From Microbacterium saperdae (GTDB lineage: Bacteria; Actinomycetota; Actinomycetes; Actinomycetales; Microbacteriaceae), in assembly GCF_006716345.1 (NCBI RefSeq), contig NZ_VFOX01000001.1:2914001-2978000 (forward strand): DNA of 64,000 bases, read 5' to 3'. Shown one piece after another: positions 46,539 through 55,652 of this stretch. Each line of letters opens with the position of its first letter. Positions within the stretch are counted from its first letter, which is position 1. Under the pieces are notes generated by a model. That model was given only the letters and a program-made list of their open reading frames with translations. It was not told the origin of the DNA and made no database searches. The position numbers were made by a program, and so were the translations under genes.

Positions 46539-47972
46539 GTGGAACTCCGCGACTACATCCGCATCCTGCAGAAGAACTGGATCGCGATCCTCGTCCTGCT
46601 CCTGGTCGGCCTCGCCGGCGGTGGCGCGTACGCCTACCTGCAGGCGCCGAAGTACGTCACGTCCACCCAGCTCTACGTCTCGGTGCGCACGGAAGGCGCC
46701 GCGACCGGAGACCTCGTGCAGGGAACGACGTTCGCGCGTCAGATGGTCACCAGCTACGTCGACACGATCGGTACCGCTCTGGTGCTCGACCCGGTGATCG
46801 AGGAGCTCGGACTCGACATCACCGCGCGTCAGCTCGCGGGACAGATCTCGGCGAGCACACCGCTGAACACCGTCATGATCAACATCTCCGTGACCGACAC
46901 GGACCCCAAGCGGGCTGCAGCCATCGCTGACCAGACGGCGATCAGCTTCACCGACGCGGTGCAGAACACTCTCGAGCGTCCGGCGGTGGAAGGCGGCGTG
47001 AGCCCCGTCCACGTGACGGTGACCAACCCGGCCGCGGTACCCAGCGCCCCCTCCAGCCCGAACATCCCGTTGCTCATCATCATCGGAGGGCTCCTCGGAC
47101 TCGCCGCCGGTGTCGGCTTCGCCGTTCTGCGCACCGTGCTCGACACCCGGATCCACACTCTCCACGACCTCGAGACGTTGACCGACCGGCCGCTCCTCGG
47201 CGGGATCGCCTTCGACCCCGACGCGCCCAAGCGTCCACTGATCGTGCACGCCGACCCGCGGAGCCCTCGTGCCGAGTCCTTCCGCACGCTCCGCACCAAC
47301 CTGCAGTTCCTCGACGTCGACGCGGACTCGCGCACCTTCGTCGTCTCGAGCTCAGGCCCCGGAGAAGGCAAGTCGACGACCACGGCGAACCTCGCCATCG
47401 CCCTCGCGGAGACCGGCGCGCGCGTCGCCCTGCTCGACGGCGACCTGCGCCTTCCCCGCATCGCCGACTACATGGCGATGGAGGGCGGCGTCGGCCTCAC
47501 CAACGTGCTGATCGGTCAGGTGCCGCTGTCGGACGCACTGCGCAAGTGGGGGACGCATGAGCTCTACGTCCTCCCCAGCGGACCGGTCCCGCCGAACCCG
47601 AGCGAGCTGCTGGGCTCCGCCGCGATGGACACGGTGCTCTCGACGCTCGACGAGTACTTCGACTACATCCTGATCGACGCACCCCCGCTGCTCCTCGTGA
47701 CCGATGCCGCGGTGATCGGCAAGAAGACCCGCGGCATCATCCTCGCGGCCGCGTCGGGAAAGACCCGCAAGCCCGAGCTGCAGGGAGCCATCCGCACGCT
47801 GGAGACCGCAGGAGTCGACCTGCTCGGCGTCGTGATCACGATGCTGCCGACCAAGGGTCCCGACAGCTACGGCTACGGCGCGTACACGTACGGATCGACC
47901 CACGAGCTCGGCGGTGCCGCGGGTACCAGGGCCGCTCGCAAGGCGGCGAAACGCGCCGGCTCGGAGGCCTGA
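46539..47972 (+). CDS. Wzz-type chain-length regulator fused to BY-kinase (copy 3)
   Basis: A 477-residue protein very similar to copy 2, so probably a tandem duplication. It opens VELRDYIRILQKNWIAILVL. Kinase motifs are SSGPGEGKSTT, VALLDGDLRLP and ILIDAPPLLLVTD. The tail has DSYGYGAYTYG with four tyrosines, followed by a basic stretch TRAARKAAKRAG. The GTG start has GAAGGAAAG upstream. Likely role: controlling export and length of a polysaccharide, with the tyrosine phosphatase encoded at 13.1-13.9 kb. Confidence 0.93.
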   Translation: MELRDYIRILQKNWIAILVLLLVGLAGGGAYAYLQAPKYVTSTQLYVSVRTEGAATGDLVQGTTFARQMVTSYVDTIGTALVLDPVIEELGLDITARQLAGQISASTPLNTVMINISVTDTDPKRAAAIADQTAISFTDAVQNTLERPAVEGGVSPVHVTVTNPAAVPSAPSSPNIPLLIIIGGLLGLAAGVGFAVLRTVLDTRIHTLHDLETLTDRPLLGGIAFDPDAPKRPLIVHADPRSPRAESFRTLRTNLQFLDVDADSRTFVVSSSGPGEGKSTTTANLAIALAETGARVALLDGDLRLPRIADYMAMEGGVGLTNVLIGQVPLSDALRKWGTHELYVLPSGPVPPNPSELLGSAAMDTVLSTLDEYFDYILIDAPPLLLVTDAAVIGKKTRGIILAAASGKTRKPELQGAIRTLETAGVDLLGVVITMLPTKGPDSYGYGAYTYGSTHELGGAAGTRAARKAAKRAGSEA

Positions 47973-47985
47973 TGCCGGCGGGGGC

Positions 47986-48429
47986 TCAGCGCGGTGCCGG
48001 CGAGCGGAAGACGATCGAGTGGTAGAGCACGAATCGCAGCGCCACCACGATTACGATGCTCACGAGGTTGACCGCGTTGACGGCGATCGCTCCGGGGGTT
48101 CGGCCGAGGATTCCGGCCGCCATCTCGACGCCGAGCCACACGAGCCCCGCCCCGATCGCGGTGCACACCGCGTTGGTCAGGACGAACAGCACGAGTTCGG
48201 TCACCCGTCCTCGCCGGTCTCGATGCCGGAACGTCCACTCCCGGTTGCCGAAGTACGCGTTGACGAGCGCGACCAGCGAGGCGACGATCTTCGCGGAGAC
48301 GACGTCCCACCCCCACACGTAGACGAGCAGGTTGAAGACACCGATCTCGATCAGCGTGCTCAGTCCCCCGACGACGAGGAAGCGACTGCCCAGGCTGGCG
48401 AGACGCCGCAATCGGGAGGTTGGTTTCAT
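47986..48429 (-). CDS. GtrA-family membrane protein
   Basis: A 147-residue protein with four membrane segments. FLVVGGLSTLIEIGVFNLLV, NAYFGNREWTFRHRDRRG and NLVSIVIVVALRFVLYHSIVF are the GtrA signature. GtrA proteins are thought to flip undecaprenyl-linked sugars across the membrane. It is divergent from a GT2 gene and a GT-C gene, which together resemble the three-part Gtr glucosylation systems. TAGCCT lies 9 nt before its ATG. Confidence 0.88.
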   Translation of the reverse strand: MKPTSRLRRLASLGSRFLVVGGLSTLIEIGVFNLLVYVWGWDVVSAKIVASLVALVNAYFGNREWTFRHRDRRGRVTELVLFVLTNAVCTAIGAGLVWLGVEMAAGILGRTPGAIAVNAVNLVSIVIVVALRFVLYHSIVFRSPAPR

Positions 48430-48489
48430 GACTCGACTAGGCTACTTGCTGCGCGCGCCCTCGCCGAACGCGGCAGTTCGGAGGACCCC

Positions 48490-49275
48490 GTGACCATCTC
48501 TCATCTCGCCATCGTGATGCCCGCCTACAACGAGGCCGAAGGCATCGGCGGTTTCATCGACGAGATCAGATCTGCTGTCGCGCCGCTGGCCGATCGCGTC
48601 AGCTTCCACATCGCCGACGACCGTTCGACGGATGCCACCGCGAGCGTGTTCGACGACGTCGATGACGTCCTCGTCGAGGTCCAGGCGACGAACCGGGGCC
48701 ACGGCCCCACCGCACTCGCCGCGTACCGCGCCGGCCTGGCTGCGGAGCCGGATGTGCTGGTGCACGTCGACGGCGACGGCCAGTTCTACGGCGCCGACTT
48801 CCCTCGGCTCATCTCGGCGCTGCTCCGTGAGAGTGCCGATGTCGTGCACGGCGTGCGCGACGGGCGCACCGACCCCTGGTACCGCAAGGTGCTCACGGCG
48901 GCCGTCGGAGTGCTGGTGGCCGGTGCAGCCGGACGCCGAGTCCCGGACGTCAACACCCCGCTGCGCGCCTACCGCCCCGAGGCGCTGCAGGTGCTCATCG
49001 ACGCGATCCCCGCCGACGCCTCGGTACCCCACGTGCACTTCTCCCTCGCAGAAGCCCGCGGCGGATTCGTCGTGCGCTACCTCCGCGTCGCCAGCATCCC
49101 GCGACGTGGCTCCTCGACGACCGGAACGATGTGGGGCCGCGGCGCCGGCGTCGCGCTGCCGCCCAAACGACTCCGGCAGTTCGTCCGCGCCGCGCTGCGC
49201 GAAGCCTGGACGCTCTCGCTGCGTCCTGACGCTCCGCTGCGTGAGATCCGCCGACCGGAGGCCGTGGTCCGATGA
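48490..49275 (+). CDS. GT2-family glycosyltransferase
   Basis: A 261-residue transferase with a GT-A fold. LAIVMPAYNEAEGIGGFIDE, IADDRSTDATASV and the metal-binding VHVDGDGQF show the family. It is likely to make an undecaprenyl- or polyprenyl-phosphate sugar for the GT-C enzyme encoded next; unlike GtrB it has no C-terminal membrane helices. GTG start has CGGAGG upstream. It overlaps the next gene by 4 nt. Confidence 0.87.
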   Translation: MTISHLAIVMPAYNEAEGIGGFIDEIRSAVAPLADRVSFHIADDRSTDATASVFDDVDDVLVEVQATNRGHGPTALAAYRAGLAAEPDVLVHVDGDGQFYGADFPRLISALLRESADVVHGVRDGRTDPWYRKVLTAAVGVLVAGAAGRRVPDVNTPLRAYRPEALQVLIDAIPADASVPHVHFSLAEARGGFVVRYLRVASIPRRGSSTTGTMWGRGAGVALPPKRLRQFVRAALREAWTLSLRPDAPLREIRRPEAVVR

Positions 49276-50711
49276 CCAGGGCGCGCACCGTACTCTTCTG
49301 GGTGCTGGCTGCCGCACTCGTGATCGGGCATGTCATCGTGGCCTGGCACAGTCTCGTCGTCTGGCGGTTCTGGGAAGACGAGGCGTTCAACCTCACTGTT
49401 CCGCGGAATCTGCTCGCGGGACTCGGATACTCCAGCGACGGCGCCCTCTCCGGCTCGACGATCACCCCGTTCGACCCGCGCATCTCCACCGGGCCGGTGG
49501 TACTGCTCCCCGTCGCCGCGGTGCTCGCCACCGGCGCGGATGCGGTGATCGGGGCCCGGCTTGTTCCGCTCGCCTACTGGGTGCTGCTCCTCGCGGGACT
49601 CGCTCTGCTCGGCAGGCGGATCGGCGGGCGGTGGGCCGCTCTGCTCGCGGTCGCCGTCCCCCTCGCCTTCGCCACGTCCGCCGGTGTCTCCCCCATCCAG
49701 GGCCCCGCCGATCTGCTCGGAGAGATCCCTGCGGCCGCGCTCATCGTCTGGGCTCTCCTGACGCTGCCCCGACGGGCCTGGCTCGCCGGGCTCCTTCTCG
49801 GTCTCGCGATCCAGGCGAAGCTCATCGCCCTGCTCGCCCTCCCCGCCTTCGCGATCGCCCTGTGGGTTCTCGCCGACGGCAGAGGCTGGGCGCGAGTGCG
49901 CGAGACGCTCCGACGCTCCTGGCTGCCGCTCGTGTTCGTCGCCCTCCCGACTCTGCTCGTCGAGCTGACGGCGTTGCTCTCGCTCGGGTTCACCGGTTAT
50001 GTGGCGCATCTGCGTGCACTCGTCGGATTCGTCCGCAGCGGCGGACAGGGCGCCTCGACGACCGTGCTCCAGAAGCTGCAGACACTCGCCGATTCCTGGT
50101 CGGTGCCGGCCGTGGTGGCGGTGGCGGCATTCCTGCTCCTGGCCGCCGTCATCGTCACCGGGGTGGTGTTCGCGCGACGCGAGCCCGCTTCCGGCGACCG
50201 GCTGGTGCTCGCCTACGCCTCCGCCGCGACCCTGGGCATGGTCGCGTTCATCGGATGGTGGGCGACGGCCTCCCAGCTCCCCCTCTGGGTCCGGCATCCG
50301 GCCGTCGGCATCTTCGCGTTCCTTCCCGTCCTCGCCGCCGTCGCCGTCTGGTCGGCTCGGCGGGTTCCTCGCGGAGCGGTCGCGAACATCACGATCGCGG
50401 CGACCGCGATCTTCGCGCTCATCGTCGGGATCGCGGCAGCGATGCAGGTCTCCTCGAGCTCTGTGTCGCGCGGGCAGACGCTCGAGCGGCAACGCGAGGC
50501 CGTCGCGCCGCTCGCGGAATGGGTCGCCGAGACCGGGACCGACTGGCTGGCCGCGCAGCCCTGGGGCGCTGCGGTGCCCGCCATCGTCCTCACCGGCGCG
50601 CACGTCGGCCTCTCGGACGCCCCCGCCATGACGGACACGCCTCGCCTCACAGGTCAGGAGTGCACGACCGAGACGTTGGCCGAGGGCGGCTATCGGATCT
50701 GCGCTCCCTGA
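49272..50711 (+). CDS. Multi-pass GT-C/GT39-like membrane glycosyltransferase
   Basis: A 479-residue protein with about 11 membrane segments. The first outside loop WRFWEDEAFNLTVPRNLLAG carries the acidic DE pair typical of GT-C enzymes such as GT39/GT83, followed by GYSSDG. A soluble tail ends with two cysteines (ECTTETL ... YRICAP). It probably uses the lipid-linked sugar made by the neighbouring GT2 enzyme to glycosylate a polymer or protein outside the membrane. The ATG overlaps the GT2 stop. Confidence 0.8.
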   Translation: MTRARTVLFWVLAAALVIGHVIVAWHSLVVWRFWEDEAFNLTVPRNLLAGLGYSSDGALSGSTITPFDPRISTGPVVLLPVAAVLATGADAVIGARLVPLAYWVLLLAGLALLGRRIGGRWAALLAVAVPLAFATSAGVSPIQGPADLLGEIPAAALIVWALLTLPRRAWLAGLLLGLAIQAKLIALLALPAFAIALWVLADGRGWARVRETLRRSWLPLVFVALPTLLVELTALLSLGFTGYVAHLRALVGFVRSGGQGASTTVLQKLQTLADSWSVPAVVAVAAFLLLAAVIVTGVVFARREPASGDRLVLAYASAATLGMVAFIGWWATASQLPLWVRHPAVGIFAFLPVLAAVAVWSARRVPRGAVANITIAATAIFALIVGIAAAMQVSSSSVSRGQTLERQREAVAPLAEWVAETGTDWLAAQPWGAAVPAIVLTGAHVGLSDAPAMTDTPRLTGQECTTETLAEGGYRICAP

Positions 50712-50730
50712 CGCTGCCTCGGACGAAGAA

Positions 50731-50764
50731 GACCGGCCTGCCACTGATCAGTGGCAGGCCGGTC
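50731..50764. terminator. Perfect 34-bp palindrome between convergent genes
   Basis: GACCGGCCTGCCACTGA and its exact complement abut with no loop bases, forming a 17-bp inverted repeat between the GT-C gene stop (50711) and the glmM stop (50785). It can act as a terminator stem in both directions; U-runs are short (CTTCTTC on the minus side). Confidence 0.8.
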
Positions 50765-50784
50765 CTCTCGACTCGAAAGACGTG

Positions 50785-52143
50785 TCAGAGCGCGAGACGC
50801 TCGCGGACGACGTCGGCGAGGCGCTCGGCGTAGGTCTGCACCGATTCGGCATCCGCCGCCTCGACCATGACCCGCACGAGCGGCTCGGTGCCGGACTTGC
50901 GCAGCAGCACGCGTCCGCTGTCGCCGAGTTCGGTCTCGACGGCGCGCACGGCGTGCTGCACGCCCTCATCGTCGACGACGCGATCCTTGTCGACATCGCG
51001 GACGTTGATCAGAACCTGCGGGTAGACGTTCATGACGGCTGCGAGTTCCGCGATCGACTTCTTCTGGCGAGCCATCTCCGCGACCAGGTGCAGGCCGGTG
51101 AGAAGACCGTCGCCGGTCGTCGCGAACTCGCTCATGATGACGTGCCCGGACTGTTCGCCGCCGAGAGCGTAGCCGCCGCGGTTCATGTCCTCGAGCACGT
51201 AGCGATCGCCGACCGCGGTCTGGCGGACGGTGATGCCGTTCTCGCGCATCGCCACGTGCAGGCCGAGGTTGCTCATCACGGTCGCCACGAGCGTGTCATC
51301 CGTGAGGTGCCCGCGCTGCTTCATCGCGACCGCGAGGATCGCCATGATCTGGTCGCCATCGATGTGAGCGCCCTGCGCGTCGACGGCGAGGCAGCGATCC
51401 GCATCACCGTCGTGGGCGATGCCGATGTCGGCGCCCAGGCGCACGACGGCCTCTGCGAGGTTGTCGAGGTGGGTCGAGCCCACACCGTCGTTGATGTTGA
51501 GACCGTCGGGATCGGCACCGATCACCGTGACCTCGGCACCGGCGTCGCGGAACGTCTCGGGAGAGACTCCGGAGGCCGCGCCGTGCGCGCAGTCCAGCAC
51601 GACGTGGATGCCGTCCAGGCGGTTCGGGAGCGAGCCGAGCAGATGCACGACGTAGCGGTCCTCTGCGTCGGCGAAGCGGTCGATCCGTCCGACGCCGGCG
51701 CCGGTGGGGCGCAGCATCTCTCCGGACATCGCCTCTTCGATGCGCTGTTCGACCTCGTCCGGGAGCTTCACGCCGCCGCGGGCGAAGATCTTGATGCCGT
51801 TGTCGGGCGCGGCGTTGTGCGACGCCGAGATCATGACACCGAAGTCGGCGTCGCGATCAGCGACGAGGAACGCGAGTGCGGGCGTGGGGATGACCCCGGC
51901 CTCGAGCACATCGACGCCCGATGAGGCGAGCCCCGCGGAGACGGCGGCTGTCAGGAAGTGTCCGGAGACCCGAGGGTCCCGGGCGACCACTGCGGTGAGT
52001 CGCTTGCCTTCGGCCTTGCGAGCCTCCGCAGTACGGCCCTGGCCCAGGACGACAGCAGTCGCCTGGGCCAGGGTGAGCGCCAGGTCGGCGGTGAGGATGC
52101 CGTTGGCAAGTCCTCGCACGCCGTCCGTGCCAAAGATCGGCAT
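50785..52143 (-). CDS. glmM: Phosphoglucosamine mutase
   Basis: GlmM converts glucosamine-6-phosphate to glucosamine-1-phosphate on the way to UDP-GlcNAc. In the 452-residue protein [14 protein letters not shown] is the start, the phosphoserine loop is [12 protein letters not shown] (from residue 105), the Mg2+ loop is [11 protein letters not shown], and [15 protein letters not shown] is the C-terminal phosphate-binding loop. It lies 14 nt after rpsI in the rplM-rpsI-glmM order typical of actinobacteria. Confidence 0.97.
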   Translation of the reverse strand: MPIFGTDGVRGLANGILTADLALTLAQATAVVLGQGRTAEARKAEGKRLTAVVARDPRVSGHFLTAAVSAGLASSGVDVLEAGVIPTPALAFLVADRDADFGVMISASHNAAPDNGIKIFARGGVKLPDEVEQRIEEAMSGEMLRPTGAGVGRIDRFADAEDRYVVHLLGSLPNRLDGIHVVLDCAHGAASGVSPETFRDAGAEVTVIGADPDGLNINDGVGSTHLDNLAEAVVRLGADIGIAHDGDADRCLAVDAQGAHIDGDQIMAILAVAMKQRGHLTDDTLVATVMSNLGLHVAMRENGITVRQTAVGDRYVLEDMNRGGYALGGEQSGHVIMSEFATTGDGLLTGLHLVAEMARQKKSIAELAAVMNVYPQVLINVRDVDKDRVVDDEGVQHAVRAVETELGDSGRVLLRKSGTEPLVRVMVEAADAESVQTYAERLADVVRERLAL

Positions 52144-52157
52144 CGGAGCAGTGGACC

Positions 52158-52640
52158 TTAACGCTTCGAGTACTGAGGCGCCTTGCGGGCCTTCTTGAGT
52201 CCAGCCTTCTTGCGCTCCTTGACGCGAGCGTCGCGCGAGAGGAAGCCGGCCTTCTTCAGGGTCGGACGGTTGTTCTCCTCGTCGATGCCGTTCAGCGAAC
52301 GGGCGATGCCGAGGCGGAGCGCACCGGCCTGGCCCGAGGGGCCACCACCGGAGATGCGAGCGATGACGTCGTATGCACCGGCGAGGTTCAGCACGGTGAA
52401 CGGGTCGTTGATCAGCTGCTGGTGCAGCTTGTTCGGGAAGTAGTCCTCGATCGTACGGCCGTTGACCGTGATCGTGCCGGAGCCGGGGACGATGCGCACG
52501 CGGGCGATGGCCTGCTTGCGACGGCCGACAGCGGCACCCGGGACGCTGAGCACGGGGCGGGGAGCCGCCTCGACTGCTTCGGTCTCGGGAGTCGACGTCG
52601 AGTAGTTCTGAGCTTCGGTGGTGTCCTGGATGTCAGCCAC
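52158..52640 (-). CDS. rpsI: 30S ribosomal protein S9
   Basis: A 160-residue S9 protein. The conserved part starts at about residue 38 ([20 protein letters not shown]) and ends [17 protein letters not shown]; the final KR contacts P-site tRNA. The first 37 residues are an acidic, Thr-rich extension common in actinobacterial S9. It is encoded 27 nt after rplM. Confidence 0.98.
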   Translation of the reverse strand: MADIQDTTEAQNYSTSTPETEAVEAAPRPVLSVPGAAVGRRKQAIARVRIVPGSGTITVNGRTIEDYFPNKLHQQLINDPFTVLNLAGAYDVIARISGGGPSGQAGALRLGIARSLNGIDEENNRPTLKKAGFLSRDARVKERKKAGLKKARKAPQYSKR

Positions 52641-52667
52641 GAGTATGTCCTTAAGTCTTTACGGCGC

Positions 52668-53114
52668 TTACTGGGCGACCTGGTCGAGGGTGTACGGCGT
52701 CGGCTGCTGCGCGGCGTGCGGGTGCTCGGCACCGACGTACACCTTGAGCTTCGACAGCTGCTGGCGGCCGATGCTGTTCTTGGGGAGCATGCCACGGATG
52801 GCCTTCTCCACAGCGCGGACCGGGTTCTTCTCGAGGAGCTCGGCGTAGGTGACCGACTTCAGGCCGCCCGGGTAACCGGAGTGGCGGTAGGCCAGCTTCT
52901 TCTGGAGCTTCTGACCGGTGAGCGCCACCTTCTCGGCGTTCACGATGATGACGAAGTCACCCGAGTCGATGTGGTTGGCGAAGGTGGGCTTGTGCTTGCC
53001 ACGCAGGAGCGTAGCGGCGTGCGAAGCCAGACGGCCGAGAACGACGTCGGTGGCGTCGATGACGACCCAGTCACGCTGGACCTCGCCGGCCTTCGGGGTG
53101 TAAGTGCGCGTCAC
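52668..53114 (-). CDS. rplM: 50S ribosomal protein L13
   Basis: A 148-residue L13 protein beginning [20 protein letters not shown], with [20 protein letters not shown] and [20 protein letters not shown] as conserved blocks. Length is normal. It starts with GTG at 53114. It heads the rplM-rpsI-glmM operon and is preceded by a leader of about 150 nt with a hairpin. Confidence 0.98.
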   Translation of the reverse strand: MTRTYTPKAGEVQRDWVVIDATDVVLGRLASHAATLLRGKHKPTFANHIDSGDFVIIVNAEKVALTGQKLQKKLAYRHSGYPGGLKSVTYAELLEKNPVRAVEKAIRGMLPKNSIGRQQLSKLKVYVGAEHPHAAQQPTPYTLDQVAQ

Positions 53115-53233
53115 GATAGTGCTGCTTTCTTGTGTCGAACGGAGAAGTTCGTGAATCCCACTCCGGGGTGGTTCTTCCTCGCGATCTCATCGAGAGGGGA
53201 ACACGCCAGTGGAGGGCTCACGTTCGGATGGTC

Positions 53234-53259
53234 GCCGTTCTCCGAGCACGGGGAACGGC
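53234..53259 (-). promoter_or_regulatory. Hairpin near the 5' end of the rplM leader
   Basis: GCCGTTC (53234-53240) and GAACGGC (53253-53259) pair around a 12-nt loop just downstream of the predicted start of the rplM transcript. L13/S9 operons are often autoregulated through leader structures, so this is a candidate protein-binding site. Confidence 0.4.
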
Positions 53260-53270
53260 ACCAAAGAGAC

Positions 53271-53300
53271 AGCATACGCCACCCGGGCGTGTTACCTCAA
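53271..53300 (-). promoter_or_regulatory. rplM-rpsI-glmM promoter
   Basis: On the minus strand TTGAGG (53295-53300), an 18-bp spacer and TATGCT (53271-53276) form a good sigma-70-type promoter about 155 nt before the rplM GTG. Confidence 0.7.
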
Positions 53301-53334
53301 ACCGGGCGCTGCGACTAGTCCTGGTGCGTTCACT

Positions 53335-53455
53335 CCGAGCGGAGGTCGCTATGTGTCGCTACGGGGCAGCGGATGCGACCAGAGGCGCCCACTCCCGCCG
53401 AACGGAGGTCGCGAAGTGTCGCGACGGGGCAGTCGTTGCGACCAGAGGCGCCCAC
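53335..53455. repeat. Two 63-bp-period direct repeats left of the DUF559 gene
   Basis: Two nearly identical 58-bp units (53335-53392, 53398-53455) share CGGAGGTCGC, GTGTCGC, ACGGGGCAG and TGCGACCAGAGGCGCCCAC. Each contains the inverted pair GGTCGC ... GCGACC about 37 nt across. They lie in the 467-nt gene-free stretch 53115-53581, whose other half is the rplM leader and promoter; nothing else is seen there. Confidence 0.85.
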
Positions 53456-53581
53456 AGCATCCGTGGTGAGTCGTCGGCGACCTCTCCTCCACCGCTGTGA
53501 CCGTGGAGGAAGTGTCCCCGAGCCGCGTGCTCGTGCGGCACCCGACGGATCTCGGTGGCCGGCGTGCGGGATGGTGGTCGG

Positions 53582-54601
53582 ATGCCGCTGACACCCCACC
53601 CTCTCCCCTCCGGACTCGGCACGCAGTTCTCCGTCGCGCACGCCCGTGCAGCAGGGGTGTCGCCGCGACGGCTGAGGGCGAAAGATCTGGAGTCGCCGTT
53701 TCGGGGAGCCCGACGAACGATCACAGCCGCTGCGCCCTCGGAGGAGGAGGACGCCACGCCTTTCGCCCGAGATCGCAGAGTCCGGGCCGCCGTGCAGGAC
53801 TCCGCACATCTCTATTCGACGGTCATGCCTCCCGGCACCTTCTTCTGCGGGCGCACGGCCGCGGTGCTCCTCGGGGCGCCGATCGAACACGGCCACCGGC
53901 TGGAGGTCGCGGTGTGCTCCCCCCACCGCGCACCACGTGCGCAGGGCATCCAGGGACGCACCATCGCCCCGCATCTCGTCGAGGTGCAGGTTCGAGGCGG
54001 GCTGCGCATCAGCTCGCCGGCCACGACCTGGGCGATGCTGGGCCGCGACCTGAACGAGCGGCAGCTGATCGTCCTCGGCGATGCTCTCGTCAGGGTGCCG
54101 AGAGACGAACGGGGCGACCTCCACCCCGAGCTGTCGCTGGCATCTCTGGAGCACCTCCGGTCGGCGATGGACCTGGGCCCGCGACCACAGGCAACCGCCC
54201 GCCTCGTGGCCGTTCTCGAGCGGATCCGCGTGGGGAGCGCATCGCCGTTGGAGACGGAGTACCGGTTGGATGCCGAGAACGCGGGCCTTCCCGAGCCGGT
54301 GCTCGACCTGCCGATCCATGATGCTCGCGGCCGGCGCCTCGGCATCTCAGAGGTCGTCTACCCGAAGTTCCGGACGGTCGCCGAGATCGAGGGCGATCAC
54401 CATCGTGTCTCGCAACGGCAATGGGACCGCGACCTGGAGAAGTACCGCGCCTACGCCGAGGCCGGGTGGCTTGTCGTTCGACTGACGTCGAGGAACATCC
54501 GTGGGAATCGACCGGACGCCGTCGCGATCGTGCGGCGAGCGCTCCTCGCGCGCGGCTGGGACGGCGCACCCCCGCTGCGCTCCCGCCGCCGGGAACTCTG
54601 A
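53582..54601 (+). CDS. DUF559/AbiEi-like protein with endonuclease-type C-terminal domain
   Basis: A 339-residue protein of a type that is frequent and repeated in Microbacteriaceae. The N-terminal part (SVAHARAAGVSPRRLRAKDL, FRGARR) looks like an AbiEi-type winged helix. The C-terminal part (VAEIEGDHHRVSQRQWDRDL, EAGWLVVRLT) resembles DUF559/Vsr-like endonuclease folds, with E, D and H as possible metal ligands. A role in defence or DNA metabolism is only a guess. The ATG at 53582 is the likely start; a GTG at 53555 is possible. It is bracketed by tandem repeats on both sides. Confidence 0.7.
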   Translation: MPLTPHPLPSGLGTQFSVAHARAAGVSPRRLRAKDLESPFRGARRTITAAAPSEEEDATPFARDRRVRAAVQDSAHLYSTVMPPGTFFCGRTAAVLLGAPIEHGHRLEVAVCSPHRAPRAQGIQGRTIAPHLVEVQVRGGLRISSPATTWAMLGRDLNERQLIVLGDALVRVPRDERGDLHPELSLASLEHLRSAMDLGPRPQATARLVAVLERIRVGSASPLETEYRLDAENAGLPEPVLDLPIHDARGRRLGISEVVYPKFRTVAEIEGDHHRVSQRQWDRDLEKYRAYAEAGWLVVRLTSRNIRGNRPDAVAIVRRALLARGWDGAPPLRSRRREL

Positions 54602-54703
54602 CCACGCGCCCTCACCCCGTTCTCGGTCTCCTCGACGCGCCGTCCTGCGTCCAGGTGCCACACTGGTTCGGGCGCCTGGATGCGTCGCGAATCGTCGCTT
54701 CCC

Positions 54704-54829
54704 GGCCGTCCATCCGACCCCTCGCGCCCACCCCGCCGAGGGAAAGGTCGCATCGTGTCACCTCCAGGCCGCCCATCCGACCCCTTGCGCCCACCCCGCC
54801 GAGGGAAGGTCGCATCCTGTCGCTTCGCC
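54704..54829. repeat. 63-bp-period direct repeats right of the DUF559 gene
   Basis: Two units start at 54704 and 54767, each reading GGCCG(T/C)CCATCCGACCCC, then GCGCCCACCCCGCCGAGGGA and GGTCGCATC(G/C)TGTC. A degenerate partial unit precedes them. The GCGCCCAC ... CCGCCGA ... GG-GGTCGC core also occurs across the junction of the two units on the left side of the gene, and the period is the same. They fill most of the 301-nt gene-free stretch 54602-54902; nothing else is seen there. Confidence 0.85.
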
Positions 54830-54902
54830 GAGCTTCGGGCGACAGGAAGCGCCCACGGAAAGAAGACGAGCACGAGCCCAGGCGCGCGTCGAGACCGAGC
54901 GT

Positions 54903-55571
54903 TCAGTCCGGATGCACCGTCACCAGGATCGGCCGATGATCGCTCGATCCCTGCGGAAGCGTGGTGATCGCATCGACCTCGAATCCGACCGATGTCGCGA
55001 AGTCGTAGTGGCCGCGGAACACGCGGTAGCGCGTGTAGGTGTGGTCGTCGCTGAGCGTCAGGGCGTAACCGTGGTTGCGCACCGCCTGGCCGAGATTCTC
55101 CTTGAAGACCGGGTAGTTGTAGTCCCCCACCATCAACTGCGGGAGTCCCTCGCCGAGCTCGGCGAGTGCGGACAGGGCGGCGCGGATCTGATGACGCCGC
55201 AGCGAGTTGAGCGCGGTGAGCGGGGCGGCATGGAACGAGGCGACGATCAGCTCGCGGCCGTTGTCGATGTCGAGCAGCCGGGCGCCGAGGACGCGCTCAT
55301 GGGCGGGCTTGAGCATGCGGTCGTGCAACGACTTCTTCAGCTCGATCGCGCGGATCTTCTGCAGATGGAAGCTGTTCGTGCGGTAGTACAGCGCGAGGCC
55401 GAGGCGATTGCCCTGGGTCGCGTCCGCCAGCACCAGGTCGCCGATCCGCTCCGGCAGCCCCTGCACATCGCATTCCTGCAGACAGAGGATGTCGGGGTCG
55501 TGCTGGCCGACCAGCGCCACCAGCTCGGTGGCAGCACGGTGCTTTCGCAGGTTGTAGGAGATGACCTTCAT
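54903..55571 (-). CDS. Endonuclease/exonuclease/phosphatase-family protein
   Basis: A 222-residue protein of the DNase I-like fold. MKVISYNLRKH gives the first Asn, DILCLQECD the metal-binding Glu, MVGDYNYP the Asp/Asn pair, and SSDHRPILVTV the C-terminal Asp-His. The substrate may be nucleic acid or a phosphoester lipid; it cannot be told from sequence. TAGCGT lies 8 nt before the ATG. Confidence 0.88.
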   Translation of the reverse strand: MKVISYNLRKHRAATELVALVGQHDPDILCLQECDVQGLPERIGDLVLADATQGNRLGLALYYRTNSFHLQKIRAIELKKSLHDRMLKPAHERVLGARLLDIDNGRELIVASFHAAPLTALNSLRRHQIRAALSALAELGEGLPQLMVGDYNYPVFKENLGQAVRNHGYALTLSDDHTYTRYRVFRGHYDFATSVGFEVDAITTLPQGSSDHRPILVTVHPD

Positions 55572-55652
55572 CGCTTCTCACGCTAGCCCGTCCGGCTTGG
55601 AGTCGGGTGGCAAACACGTATCCGGTCGATGAATGAGTCCTCCACTCCGCCG

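Noticed and set aside
53335..53455. CRISPR array
   Set aside because: Only two units, repeats far longer than the 5-nt spacer, and no cas genes; these are plain tandem repeats.
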